A DNA stretch of 64,000 nt, taken from Plutella xylostella (Eukaryota; Arthropoda; Insecta; Lepidoptera; Plutellidae). The notes beneath the pieces were generated by a model. That model had not been told where the DNA came from, searched no databases, and saw nothing but the letters and a program-made list of their open reading frames with translations. The DNA is taken from positions 2,177,501 to 2,241,500 of the forward strand of contig NC_064001.1 in NCBI RefSeq assembly GCF_932276165.1, given 5' to 3'. Below are positions 21,555 to 31,627 of this stretch, in pieces. Within the stretch, counting starts at the first letter, position 1, and each line of letters starts with the position of its first letter. Both the position numbers and the translations under genes were made by a program.

Positions 21555-21708
21555 CACAGCGTCATGGTGGCGTAGGGCAGCCAGCAGCACGCGAACACGC
21601 TCACGATGGTAACGGTCATGCGCAGCGTGCGGCGCCGCGCCCGGGCTAGAGGCCGCTCGTCCGACCGCCGCAGCTTGATGCGACTGCGCTCCGAGTCACC
21701 GCATTTGT
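21555..21708 (-). CDS. GnRH/AKH/corazonin-receptor-type GPCR: TM6 exon, complete copy (A)
   Basis: 154 nt with a good acceptor (CATTTCCTTCCAG^AC) and donor CTGTG^GTAATA. It accepts phase 1 from the TM5 exon (G+AC = Asp) and leaves phase 2, completed to Trp by the TM7 exon. It encodes the end of ICL3 (DKCGDSERSRIKLRR) and TM6 with basic ARARRRTLRMTVTI followed by CCWLPYATMTLW, the CWxP motif of class A receptors. The RRTLRMT...CWxPY pattern is characteristic of the GnRH/corazonin/AKH group. It is the first of seven complete or partial copies in transcription order and the only one with a convincing polypyrimidine tract. Confidence 0.9.
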
Positions 21709-22059
21709 CTGGAAGGAAATGTTGGTATTAGTAAAGTTTGTCGTGAGTCGTGATCAAAAGAATATAAGTAATGATGAGAGAAAATTGTTTTGTCGTCAGC
21801 AAACATCATCATCATTAGCAGCAAACATAATCATATTATTATCCACCATATTATTGTCCACCTCTCGTACACATGGTGTCGCACTGTCGTGCAGGAGGCA
21901 GCCGCGTGGCAAAGGACCGGTCAGAGTGGAAATCCACTTTTCGAGCGCTCTTTGTCCCTGATTAGGGTTCCCAGGACCTGATGATGCTGATGATATATTT
22001 ATTTTTGCGCATTAGAGTATTACCTAAATATAATAAACACTTTGAAATTATCATCATTA

Positions 22060-22652
22060 TCGAAAGCAAAATCACACCAAATGGTAGAACTGACGAGGAT
22101 ATCGGTAACCGCATCAACAAAGCCCGTGGAGCTTTTGCCATGTTAAGCCCAGTGTGGGGGTCTTCCGCATTCCGTCTCCAAACCAAGATCCGCCTGTTCA
22201 ACGCGTGCGTGAAGACCGTTCTCCTCTACGGTTGCGAAACTTGGAAGAAAACGGTTCAAACCACGAACAAGCTGCAGGTTTTCGTAAACAGATGCTTACG
22301 CAATATCCTAGGGATCCGTTGGTTTGACTTTGTCTCCAACGAAGAACTTTGGCGCAGAACACATCAAAAACCTGTAGCAGAAACCGTAAAAGAACGCAAA
22401 TGGAGATGGATAGGACACGTTCTAAGGCGTACTGAAGACGTCCCAAAGGAAACGCTGACATAGCATCCGGAGGGCGGTAAACGCAGACTCGGCAGACCGC
22501 GAGAGACATGGCAGCGCTCTGTGAAAAAGGAAATGGACCAGGCGGGGATGACTTGGGCGGATGTCTCTGAGCTGGCCCAAGATCGTAAAGAATGGCGGCG
22601 CTTCACTTCGGCCCTTTGCTCCCCAGCGGAGATTGGGAATAAGTAAGTAAGT
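22060..22652 (+). pseudogene. RTE-like LINE 3' fragment
   Basis: Open from ITPNGRTDEDIGNRINKARG through VLLYGCETW, LQVFVNRCLRNILGIRW, ERKWRWIGHVLRRTEDVP, then a TAG stop at 22461-22463 where the sister copy at 31.6-33.1 kb has Trp, then GRPRETWQRSV and a TAAGTAAGTAAG tail. A 14-bp target duplication, AATTATCATCATTA, is at 22046-22059 and 22653-22666. 5'-truncated, C-terminal domain only; same family as 31628-33060. Confidence 0.9.
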
Positions 22653-22666
22653 AATTATCATCATTA

Positions 22667-23413
22667 AAACGATAGTGGACATTTACCGGTTTTATTTACC
22701 AGTGCAGCGATCACAGGATTCTATACTATCTATAATCCTGTGATAGGCCCTCAGTTTTAAAGTGGTCATCAGAAACACGCTAGGTAATTCGTAAGAGAAC
22801 TCAAACAACCGACATAGCTCCAATTCCAAGAGTAAATCTATCAAGGCATTCGAACTAAAGTCCTACTCAACGACACTTCAGACTTCAGCCAATTACAGAG
22901 CCTCAAGTTCTGCTTAACTTGACGTAAAATCTAAGATGTGAAGTGGGCGGCCATGTATGCCGAAGTACCGAGTGACCACCACAAATAGGCATGTGTACTT
23001 GTGTAGGTTTTTTTTTAGGTTTTAGACATTTATTTCCCATAAGAATACAAAATACATATTCACTTAAAATGAGAAAAACATGTTATATAGCTATAATATG
23101 TACGTACAATATACCCTCACCACTATTTAAAAACTAGTCTTAAAATTACTTAGGTATATAAAAGTAAATGTTAGGTTTCATAATTACTTTAGCACAATTT
23201 TAAATAGGTAATTTTTATAGGGTGACGTGTTCCAATACGAATGCTTTAAGGCCTTTCTTAAACAATTTCAGTTTATGCTCCGTTCTGATATTGTTGGGTA
23301 GTTTGTTGAACAACTGTTCTCCTTGTGTAGCGTGGGACGACCTCCAGCCCACTGGACCAATAGCGAGAATGATGATGATAATAATGATTTAAGCAGGTGA
23401 TGACACGCACAGA
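22667..23413. other. Gene-free intronic stretch
   Basis: At 22690-22745 a short inverted repeat (GATCACAGGATTCTATA / TATAATCCTGTGATAG). About 23000-23350 contains a LINE-3'-like piece (ACATTTATTTCCCATAAGAA; CTGTTCTCCTTGTGTAGC). No coding sequence recognised. Confidence 0.45.
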
Positions 23414-23607
23414 TCCTAACTAATATTATAAATGCGAAAGTAACTGTGTCTGTCTGTCTGTTACTCTTTCACGCCAAAACTACTGAACGGATTTAAATGA
23501 AATTAGGTAGACATATATATGGTCTAGACCCTGAGAAAGAACATCTATAGGCTATATTCCCACAGGAAAACTTTTTAAGGCGAAGCGAAGCTCGCGGGTA
23601 CAGCTAG
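23414..23607 (+). mobile_element. Helitron-like non-autonomous repeat, copy 1
   Basis: Starts TCCTAACTAATATTATAAAT, carries TCTGTCTGTCTGTTACTCTT and a GAAGCTCGCGGGTACAG end, and stops at CTAG. A precedes and T follows, matching Helitron insertion between A and T. Same structure at 26053-26263; worn copy at about 29717-29907. Confidence 0.7.
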
Positions 23608-24548
23608 TACCTAATACAAAGTATATAAAATTTACGATCTAGAAATGATATTATATATTAACTGAGGAACTAAACTATGCAGGCAATTTACATAAGTTAA
23701 TAATCGGAAAGTTTCCAGAGCCAATATTTTTTTACAAAATATCCTTATTTTTATGTAGCTTACCGATACCTAAGTATATTTCCTCACAGAATTTTCCAAT
23801 ACGGTTGGAGCTCGAAGCACAATAATTACAGATAAGCAAATTGCGAAAGTTCCATTAGTTCGCACGTTCCCAAAGGGCTGGACTGAGGAATGTGGACTTG
23901 GAAGGTCTTGTTTAATTCCTTACCTTTCTTTCTTATATTTCTAAAATCCATTTCTTGAATTTCTGAATGAGAATCAACGTACAGCCTAAAATACTGTATT
24001 TTTTTTTAAAAGAGTGCAACGTTTAGGGACAATAATATGATTCCTTTGTCCTCACTATCACAAATAGACTTACGGAAAAATATTTTTTATTGTTTAACTT
24101 TACTTGTATTCGTAATGAAGAGCACAGTGTTTAGCTCGGGTGAACGTCTTTGGCTATAATGTACCTAATATTTCACTATCAGTATCCTAGTTTTTAACGA
24201 TATTCTTATTCAAAATGTATTGAATTTGACACTAATTACTTCGCAAATGTTACTTCGTTTTGACTTTCCGATAACCCCACATCTTTACGTAACACGGCTT
24301 ACTGTTATATCCTTACAATTCCCTGTCGGTTACATTGACCCGCCTCCGTGAAGTTGGCTGGTGAAATTCCACGCCGTATTTGTTAGCGTTGGTTTTCAGC
24401 GCTGATTTTCAGCTGCAGATTCGATGCAGTAATTACCTACTCCATCGGAGCTGATTCCAGTTAATGGTAATCCCGCACGTGCAGGTACAGTTAACAAAAA
24501 AGACCAAGGTCCACCCCCAGACCTAACAGATTGATTCTAAGACTTATA
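23608..24548. other. Gene-free intronic stretch
   Basis: Nothing recognised beyond AT-rich DNA. Confidence 0.5.
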
Positions 24549-24690
24549 CAGAGTGTTGCAAAAAGGGTATACTAAACCGAAAGGGGGTGACTCAAGGAGG
24601 TAATTCAGAACAACTTTTGTTCTACGAGTTTTGGAAATTTGCAAAAATAATATTCGTTTCGGCTTAGTATACCCTTTTTGCAACACGCTG
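24549..24690. mobile_element. MITE, CAGGGTGTTGCAAAAAGGGTA family, copy 2
   Basis: CAGAGTGTTGCAAAAAGGGT and its complement at the ends, TA on both sides, and GGGGGTGACTCAAGGAGGTA inside. Confidence 0.85.
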
Positions 24691-24907
24691 TAGATGAGAG
24701 ATAGACATACATAATACATACATACTTAACTTACATAGGTACCTACATAAAATATGATCACGAATGTAATTGCCGAAGTTAAACAGAGGTAACTCGTAAG
24801 CTTTTCACGTTATAAGTCGCGATCTGTCACCCCCACAAAGAATAGTATAACCGTTTTGGAATTAGTACAATGCACACAACACTAAGTTCGCTAGTAGTGC
24901 GTTTATA

Positions 24908-25431
24908 CAGAGTGAGGCTGCGTTTCCATTGACGCGGAGCTGGGCGGAGCGGTGCTTAGCGGTGCATGAATTGTCCAATCACTATGCTCGAAATCTCCGC
25001 TCTGCTTCAATGGAAACAGCACGAGCGGAGCAGGGCAGAGCTGAACGGATATTCATATAAAATAAGCGAGGTGATGCGGAGCGGAGGACAGCGGGGCGGA
25101 GTGGAGCGGAGGACAGGGCGGTGCGTTACGGAGGGTAGCTCGGTATATTTTATATTAGTAATTAATACTTGGGTCATTATTGTTAATGTGATGTAAAATA
25201 AAGCATGAAATACATACCTACATACCTCCGCACCGCACCGCCCCGCTCCGCTCTGCTTCACCACTCACCACTTTTCACCGCTATTCTCCGCTCATCTCCG
25301 CACAGCTCCGCGTCAATGGAAACGCAGCCTGAGTCTTTCGTAGGTGCATCTCCGGAAGTATGTTACAGAGCTCTTCATTCTGAACAACTTTTGTTATAAT
25401 GACTTTGGGAACCTACGAAAGACTCACCCTG
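24908..25431. mobile_element. TA-flanked MITE split by a GC-rich MITE
   Basis: The outer element has only CAGAGTGAG left of the insertion and TGAGTCTTTCGTAGGTGCAT ... GACTCACCCTG right of it; it belongs with 36589-36833. The inner element (24917-25329) has GCTGCGTTTCCATTGACGCG and its complement as TIRs, with a purine-rich GGAGCGGAGGACAGCGGGGC body. TGAG is duplicated at 24913-24916 and 25330-25333. Confidence 0.85.
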
Positions 25432-25611
25432 TATATTATCTGTTTTGCTGGCCGTACGTACATGTTCAGTGAAACACTACAGTTTATAAAGCGCTTATTT
25501 ATAATGGGGCTAGTGAGCCATAAGAGTCCCTCCATATTTTTGAAAATTGTTTTTATATAATTTATAGGTATTTTGGTAGATGGAAGCTTTCAATAAAACC
25601 TTAATGAATGG

Positions 25612-25663
25612 TTTCTGTGGCTTGCGAACTTTGGATGATTCCAAAGTTCGCAAGCCACAGAAA
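25612..25663. repeat. Perfect 24-bp hairpin
   Basis: TTTCTGTGGCTTGCGAACTT TGGA and its exact complement are separated by a 4-base loop. Isolated; no T-run or gene next to it. Confidence 0.85.
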
Positions 25664-26052
25664 ACAGAAAAGTATTTTTTTTATTGGCCATGTAGTCCTT
25701 AAAATTGTCTCTTGTTTAAAAAAACACTATAAAGCCAGTTTTATGCACAAAAGATTTCACTCGAGGTAGCCAATTAAAGACCTAACTTCATCCCTCTCAG
25801 AAAAGAATAGAAGCTAGTTTCGCTAGTAGAAGGAGCCTTAATAGACGGCATCGGTAATCCGGGACTGAAATCACATTCCACGTGCCAGTCGAAGTATTGT
25901 GGACTGACTTTATAAACGAATAGGTAATAGAGGCATGAAACAGGGTTATTTAAAATTCTTGCTTATATCCTTCTTAGTATGACGGTGATAAGCACTTAAG
26001 CTGGACTAGGATTGTTATCGTGGTATTAGATTATTAACTATCCTAATCCTAA

Positions 26053-26263
26053 TCCTAACTAATATTATAAATACGAAAGTAACTGTGTCTGTCTGTCTGT
26101 CTGTCTGTCTGTTACTCTTTCACGCCAAAACTACTGAACGGATTTCAATGAAATTTGGTATACATACGGTCTAGACCCTGAGAAAGAACATAGGCTACTT
26201 TTTATCCCGGAAATCCCACGGGAAAACTTTTTAAGGCGAAGCGAAGCGCGCGGGAACAGCTAG
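26053..26263 (+). mobile_element. Helitron-like non-autonomous repeat, copy 2
   Basis: TCCTAACTAATATTATAAAT start, CTGTCTGTCTGTCTGTCTGT run, GAAGCGCGCGGGAACAG end and terminal CTAG, again between A and T. Confidence 0.7.
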
Positions 26264-26275
26264 TACTATATACGA

Positions 26276-26440
26276 ACAAGATGGTATATCACATACAAAA
26301 ACAAAGCACAAAACTGTATGGATTTTTTTTACTGACAGACCAATGAATGAAGTCACAAATCTTCTAGCCAATTGAAAATAAGAGCTCAGTGGTAGAAGTG
26401 GGGTGTTATTTGTCGAGACGTTTTTTTCGCACTCCATCTA
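26276..26440. mobile_element. MITE, AAGATGG/CCATCT family, copy 3
   Basis: AAGATGGTATATCACATACA to CGCACTCCATCTAG, shorter than the 12247 copy because the middle GACAACC segment is missing. It directly follows the Helitron-like copy. Confidence 0.8.
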
Positions 26441-26559
26441 GTTCTTTGTAATGGTATTCGTGGTGAAAAGATAAGTCAGATTAGTCAGTTACTTGTCTGT
26501 CCATGGTTCGCCGGACATAGGTATACAAGAAACAGAGTGATACGTACTGGAGAGGAGAC

Positions 26560-26873
26560 CCATTCATTAGCATGCTTTTAGAACATGCATTTAATGCGAC
26601 CCACCAACCCACAGTGGGCCAGAGCGGTGGGAAACTGTCCAAGCTTACGCTGAGTTGCAGAAAGGGACTTTAAGCTAATGTCGACCTTAAATGTATCACT
26701 GCCTTGCTTTGACAGGATACAGACAGAAAGAGACAAACATAGATTTAATGTCGACATTACCCTAATGTTCCTTTCTGCAACTCAGCGTTAGACAGGCAGT
26801 TTAGACCTTGGAGATATGCACAAAGGTTCCACTCGAGAGAGCCAGGTGCAGGTACTGACACCCCCACAAATGA
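26560..26873 (+). mobile_element. SINE family 2 fragment interrupted by a MITE
   Basis: CCAACCCACAGTGGGCCAGA up to AAGCTTA, then a 140-bp foldback element (26648-26787, CGCTGAGTTGCAGAAAGG and complement), then GACAGGCAGTTTAGACCTTG to TGACACCCCCACA. TTA is duplicated at 26645-26647 and 26788-26790. Without the insert it matches the inverse of 34713-34860. Confidence 0.85.
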
Positions 26874-28139
26874 CAGTATTGCAGACTGGATGCATTTAAG
26901 ATACAAACACGTCTAGAATCTAAACATTTCTATGTCATAGCATATCTAGAATATGTTTACACACATGTCCATTTTCTCAGCAGAATAATTCAATGGCGCA
27001 AACGGCAAACCCGGATGGTTTCGGATCCGGAAATCCCTGAGGATGGCCTTGAGCCGCGTTGACCGGTTTACCGGGTGCCTTATTCTGAGCAACTCTCACA
27101 ATTATTACTTACTTACAGCCCGTCTTAAGTCGACTTTTATGAATAAGTGTAGAGAATAATAAAGTTTAAATTCCAATTTTGCGAAATCTTCTTTTTATTT
27201 GTCTGCAGTAAATAATATGCTAGATAATGATTGACAAAATCAATTTTATAGAGTTTTTTTATTAAGGAACACTGACTAATATATCGATTTAGTTTCCATT
27301 TCAATTTTACCCTTTATGTACATCTGCATTTACACAAGTACTATTTTACATACAAGTGAAATTTTAGCTGAACCTACCTGAAAATCAGCCTCAAGTTCAG
27401 ACACCATGTATAGAGTTTTGCAGAAATGGTAGAGGCAGGTGGTAAACCAAAAGGGGGTGACTCATGAGGGCATACTAAGAATCTTTAGTAATATACGATT
27501 TTTGGAAATTCGTGAAAAACATTTTAACATTTCAAAGTAAAAAGTCACGTGAGCTACCTACAAAATATTCCATAAAAATGGATGTGGGATATCGCCATAT
27601 TAATATAAGTGTATAATCATTATTAATTGTGAAGTACTACAAAAGCACTCCACAAATTCGCTTCACAGTAGCTTAGCTTTCCTGAATAGTCTGCAGTAAA
27701 CGTGTTTACTCGAGAACTGCACATGTATTGTCCTAACATAGTTCTAACCTAATAAGGATCAAATAGCCTACAAACGACCCCCGAGAGAGAGGCAGGGCAA
27801 GGCTACTTTGCAAGCAAATTGGTTGCCAAGCGGTCGTGACTTTGCTCCACACAACCGTAGGCATAGCTTGGTACAGTCCATCCAGTATATAGTCCTGAAA
27901 ACGAAAATGAATGCTAACAAATTGTTTAAGCCGGTATTTTATACATGTATTTATTATCTTTATTTAAGCACAAATCTGTTAAAAAGAGATTATCAGCAGA
28001 GTGCAGGCAAATTTTGGAGGCGAAATGGGGTCACACAATTCACTTAACATTGGCACAATTTAAAGTGAAAAACATTTTATTCACAGCGAAAAATTCGGTT
28101 TTAAGAGGATTAAGTTTAATATGCTTTAACCAGCTTTAA
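26874..28139. other. Gene-free intronic stretch
   Basis: About 27410-27560 holds a worn relative of the CAGGGTGTTGCA MITEs (GTATAGAGTTTTGCAGAAAT; AAAAGGGGGTGACTCATGAG). No coding sequence. Confidence 0.45.
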
Positions 28140-28325
28140 AACAATAACTGGCGGAGATAGGTTGTTTACGTTGACTGGCGGGCGCGGTAGCGGGTCACGA
28201 AATATCAAACGTCATAATTACGACGTGACTAAGACCGCGCGTGCGTTTCGTACGTGAATACTTTGATATCACGTCTTAAGTTTGATATTACGTGACCGCG
28301 AGTTAACGTGAACAAGCACAATAGC
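28140..28325. mobile_element. MITE/foldback around GTTTACGTTGACTGGCGG
   Basis: TTGTTTACGTTGACTGGCGG on the left is mirrored by GTTAACGTGAACAAGCAC on the right. Inner arms TCACGAAATATCAAACGTCA and TTAAGTTTGATATTACGTGA. Confidence 0.65.
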
Positions 28326-28754
28326 TTAGAGTGTTGCTAAGGCTCCCACACTATACTTGGGTACAGTAAATAATGCAATGAAAACGGAAATGGATTAATT
28401 GATTAAGCCAGTATTTAATCGATGTGCCTATTACTATTAATTCACCGCAAATCTGTTGAAAAGGTCAATCTGTATTGAAAATAAATAATAAAAGTTAAAA
28501 TAGTCGTGTATTATTTGGAATAAACCGCCAGACTAAACGACGACCTAAATTGTCTGCCTACACCTTCAGGCAAACCATCCAGGTATATTCAAACCAATTG
28601 GATTGTAAAGCTCATAGGTATATAATCTATTTGTGAGACCGAACTAAAGCCTCGTGTATAGTTGTATACAGCTCAATAAACGATTAAATATCTATATTTT
28701 GATATGAGAAACATCCTACATAATATGAACAGCTTTAAACGCGTCTATACTATA

Positions 28755-29376
28755 GGGGGTCACTCCCTCAATCGACGAACGAACATAGAATAGAATAGAA
28801 TAGAATAGAATAGAATAGAATAGAATAGAATAGAATAGAATAGAATACTACTTTATTGACTAAAAATAACACAAATAACAATTTATACAGTGGAGTTAAA
28901 GCAATAGGCGGCCTTATCGCTAAAAGCGATCTCTTCCAGGCAACCTTTGGGTGGAGGAATGACTTAAAGAATAAGGTGGGAAGGTGTACAAATATAGTAG
29001 TAAACATTCACAATTTTTATAATAAATACTTAAATACATACATACAAGATATACAAAAAGGCAGAACATCGGCACGCTTAGTACAAAGAGATGGAGTCGC
29101 GGTTAGCTCTGCAGTTTTGTTTTTCCGAAGCTTCGGGGCGCTGCCCTTAAAGCTTGCCGAGGTTTGTTAGATTGTCGGAAACTATAAAAGTTTACGTTTT
29201 CTCGCATACAAAGTGGCGCCTCTAGCGGAAACTATCATGCAACTTTTGACAGATAATGTATGCAGATGACAGAAGAAAACTTTTATAGTTTTCAAAAATT
29301 GCAAAACCCGTACTAGACGTAAAGATTGCGTGACCATTCTCGTTCGTTCGTTCGCCGATTTAGAAAGTGACCCCCC
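28755..29376. mobile_element. GGGGGTCACT-ended MITE split by a LINE 3' end
   Basis: Left GGGGGTCACTCCCTCAATCG ACGAACGAAC, right GTTCGTTCGCCGATTTAGAA AGTGACCCCCC, imperfect TIRs. Between them, from the pentanucleotide run at about 28785, lies a minus-strand LINE 3' region. Confidence 0.65.
28785..28848. repeat. (GAATA)n microsatellite, tail of a minus-strand LINE
   Basis: About 12 copies of TAGAA/GAATA, followed on the plus strand by CTACTTTATTGAC and AGGCGGCCTTATCGCTAAAA GCG. Read in reverse, this is a LINE 3' UTR followed by (TATTC)n. The insertion extends to about 29060. Confidence 0.7.
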
Positions 29377-29716
29377 GGACAGCACACTACATCGTTTATT
29401 GTGATAACATTTCTGAAATTGTCTTACATTACAAGAGTAACAAGCTTTTACGAAGCTCTTAAACGATTACGATGGAGCTTCGCTTAGACTTGTAATATTT
29501 CTCTGTGGGAATTCTATATTAAAGCTCAGATGAAAAGGGAGGAAGATAGTAAGCCTCATTCCTTCACCATAGAACCACATGGAATAATTTTACTTAATTT
29601 TGTACCTAATTCCTATTGAAAATACTCTATTGATACATGGATTTGAACCCGCAGCCTCTCGATTGAGAGGACGAGGCATTATCCGTAATGGGACTGTGTG
29701 GTTAATTATCTTATCT

Positions 29717-29907
29717 TGGTAATAGGTATTATAAAGTCGAAAGTATGTAAGTGTGTATGTTTGTTACTTCTTCATGTCAAAACGGTTGAACCGATTTTAA
29801 TGTAATTTGGTATGGAGTTAGCTGACACCCTGGATTGACACATAGGCTATAGCGGAATACCCACGGGTAAACTTATTAAGGCGAAGCGAAGCTCGCGGGA
29901 ACAGCTC
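29717..29907 (+). mobile_element. Helitron-like non-autonomous repeat, worn copy 3
   Basis: GGTATTATAAAGTCGAAAGT start region and GAAGCGAAGCTCGCGGGAAC end, but the terminal CTAG reads CTCG. Clearly the same family as 23414-23607. Confidence 0.6.
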
Positions 29908-30399
29908 GTCATAATACATATATGTGTCGCAGGCATCTGGTTTAATCTCCTTTTTGGTTGAATCACTAGCGCGTTCATTGGATGGCGCTACTCAATTGTA
30001 TGACTAGGCGGAACGTTGATTGTAGGGGAGCGGGGGGCTAGTTGTAACATTTTTTGGTTTCTTGGCTATGAAATCTTACTTGTTTAGTATTCAGGAAATC
30101 TAGCAATACTATTCCAATTAACAACTATCCATCTATCAATTTCAAAGAAAATTATAATCAAAACTATCAAGGCTTTTTGTAAAAACGCTTTTAAAAAAAA
30201 GTGGCGGGTGTTACAACTTGCCCCGTGATTGGGGCTAGTTGTAACAAGCTGGGGGCAAATTGTAACATTAGGAATAGAATACCAGTTTTAATTTTTTTTA
30301 AGATTTATTTGACATAAACATACTTCACACACTTAACAGGTTTTAAATGTTCAAGTAATCAAGCAATCCAAAGTAAATGTTAAAGCAAGTAAGCAAGTA

Positions 30400-30594
30400 C
30401 TAAGATATTTTAGCTTCTTCTTCCTCTTGAAAAACCAATCTGGGTTTGATATAGCCAACTGATAAAGAATTGTTACTTTTCTTCTTTTTCACATATCTAT
30501 ATGAAAATGCATGACATAAATTAAAAGTTTTAGCGGCTTTTCGTACACTGATTTTATTTTCTATGACTTCAGCAGAGGCCAATTCGTAAACATC
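30400..30594 (-). pseudogene. Psq/pogo-type helix-turn-helix relic of a transposase
   Basis: The reading frame begins after a TAA stop and reads ELASAEVIENKISVRKAAKT then FNLCHAFSYRYVKKKK and IKPRLVFQEEEE. The (S/V)RKAAKTFN-L...YRYVKKK pattern is the Psq-type HTH at the N-terminus of Tigger/pogo-like transposases, followed by the usual FxxEEE segment. About 65 codons remain and the DDE domain is absent. Confidence 0.65.
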
Positions 30595-30835
30595 TTAACT
30601 TTGGGTAGCACGTGTAGGTTTTCTTTAGTAGTGTATCATTCTAAAATAAAAATTAAGGAAGTTAAACGAAGAAGTATTCAAAATACTAAAAGAATAAATT
30701 TAAGTACGGACGCGACATTTCAATAACTAAGAAATACATAAGGGGGTAAGTTATAAAATGTTACAACTAGCCCCGTAAAATTGTTACAACATACCCCATA
30801 GGACAGGTTTTTAAAATAATAAAAAAAAAAAAAAA

Positions 30836-31084
30836 CACGCACTCACGCCTTGTACTTATGTACTCCCTTGCGGGGTAGGCAGAGGTGCATTGCTGCACTC
30901 ACTTTTCGCCAGAGTGTATGTTAGTCCCAATGTAATAGGGTGCGGGCCTATTGCCATTTTACGGGCACATCCAAGACCTGAGAACAAATATCTGTGTTTA
31001 AACAAATATCTGCCCCAGCCGGGAATCGAACCCGGGACCATCGGCTCAGTAGTCAGGGTCACTAACCACTACGCCATTCGGTCG
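30836..31084 (-). mobile_element. tRNA-headed SINE, tail type 2, copy 2
   Basis: Same as 20796-21052: head CGACCGAATGGCGTAGTGG, B box GGTTCGATTCC, tail AAGGCGTGAGTGCGTG next to a plus-strand poly-A/T run. Inserted in the pogo-like element. Confidence 0.88.
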
Positions 31085-31627
31085 TCTAAAAAAAATAATA
31101 AGTAGTTTTAAAATAATATTTTTAAAAAATAAACCGCTTATTTGTTGTAAAATTAAAATTAATTATAATGAAACTAAACAAATTCTAAATGTATTTTTGT
31201 TAAACAAAAACTGCTAAACAATATGAATTTTATGCTAGTCAACTTCGTATAAACAAAATAGTCCGAAACCTGGCTTTTTCGGAGCGCCTGCACAGCACCG
31301 CTTCCTGCGCCGTCCGGCGGGATGCTTACCACGCTTAAATGATACATGGCGTATTAAGTAGTACATTGGATTGAAAATTAAATTAATATTCTTCTATTAT
31401 GTAGGTAAAAAATGCTTGTTACTACTTACCCCTGTTACAACTAGCCCCCCGCTCCCCTACAAGCGTCACAAAACGTCCAACTAGTTAGCGGACTTAAAAT
31501 CAAAAAGGTGGTGAAAAAAACAAATATGGCGTCTAACAGCTGACACAAAAAGCACCTGTATTGTTATTTTTTGCAAATAAATTAGCTTTAAAGTGCGTTA
31601 TTTATGTTAAAATAGTGTGACAACATA

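Larger units (their letters stand above)
30025..31457 (-). mobile_element. pogo/Tigger-like DNA transposon remnant
   Basis: About 27-bp TIRs (GGGGAGCGGGGGGCTAGTTG and complement), flanked by TA at 30023-30024 and 31458-31459. Sub-terminal repeats of GGGGCTAGTTGTAAC type lie at about 30230, 30255, 30765 and 31430. It holds a small minus-strand relic with a Psq-like HTH and a SINE. TA duplication plus Psq-type HTH point to the pogo group; the catalytic domain is missing. Confidence 0.7.

Noticed and set aside
28785..28848. CRISPR-like or satellite array
   Set aside because: A simple pentanucleotide run at a LINE 3' end; no spacers.
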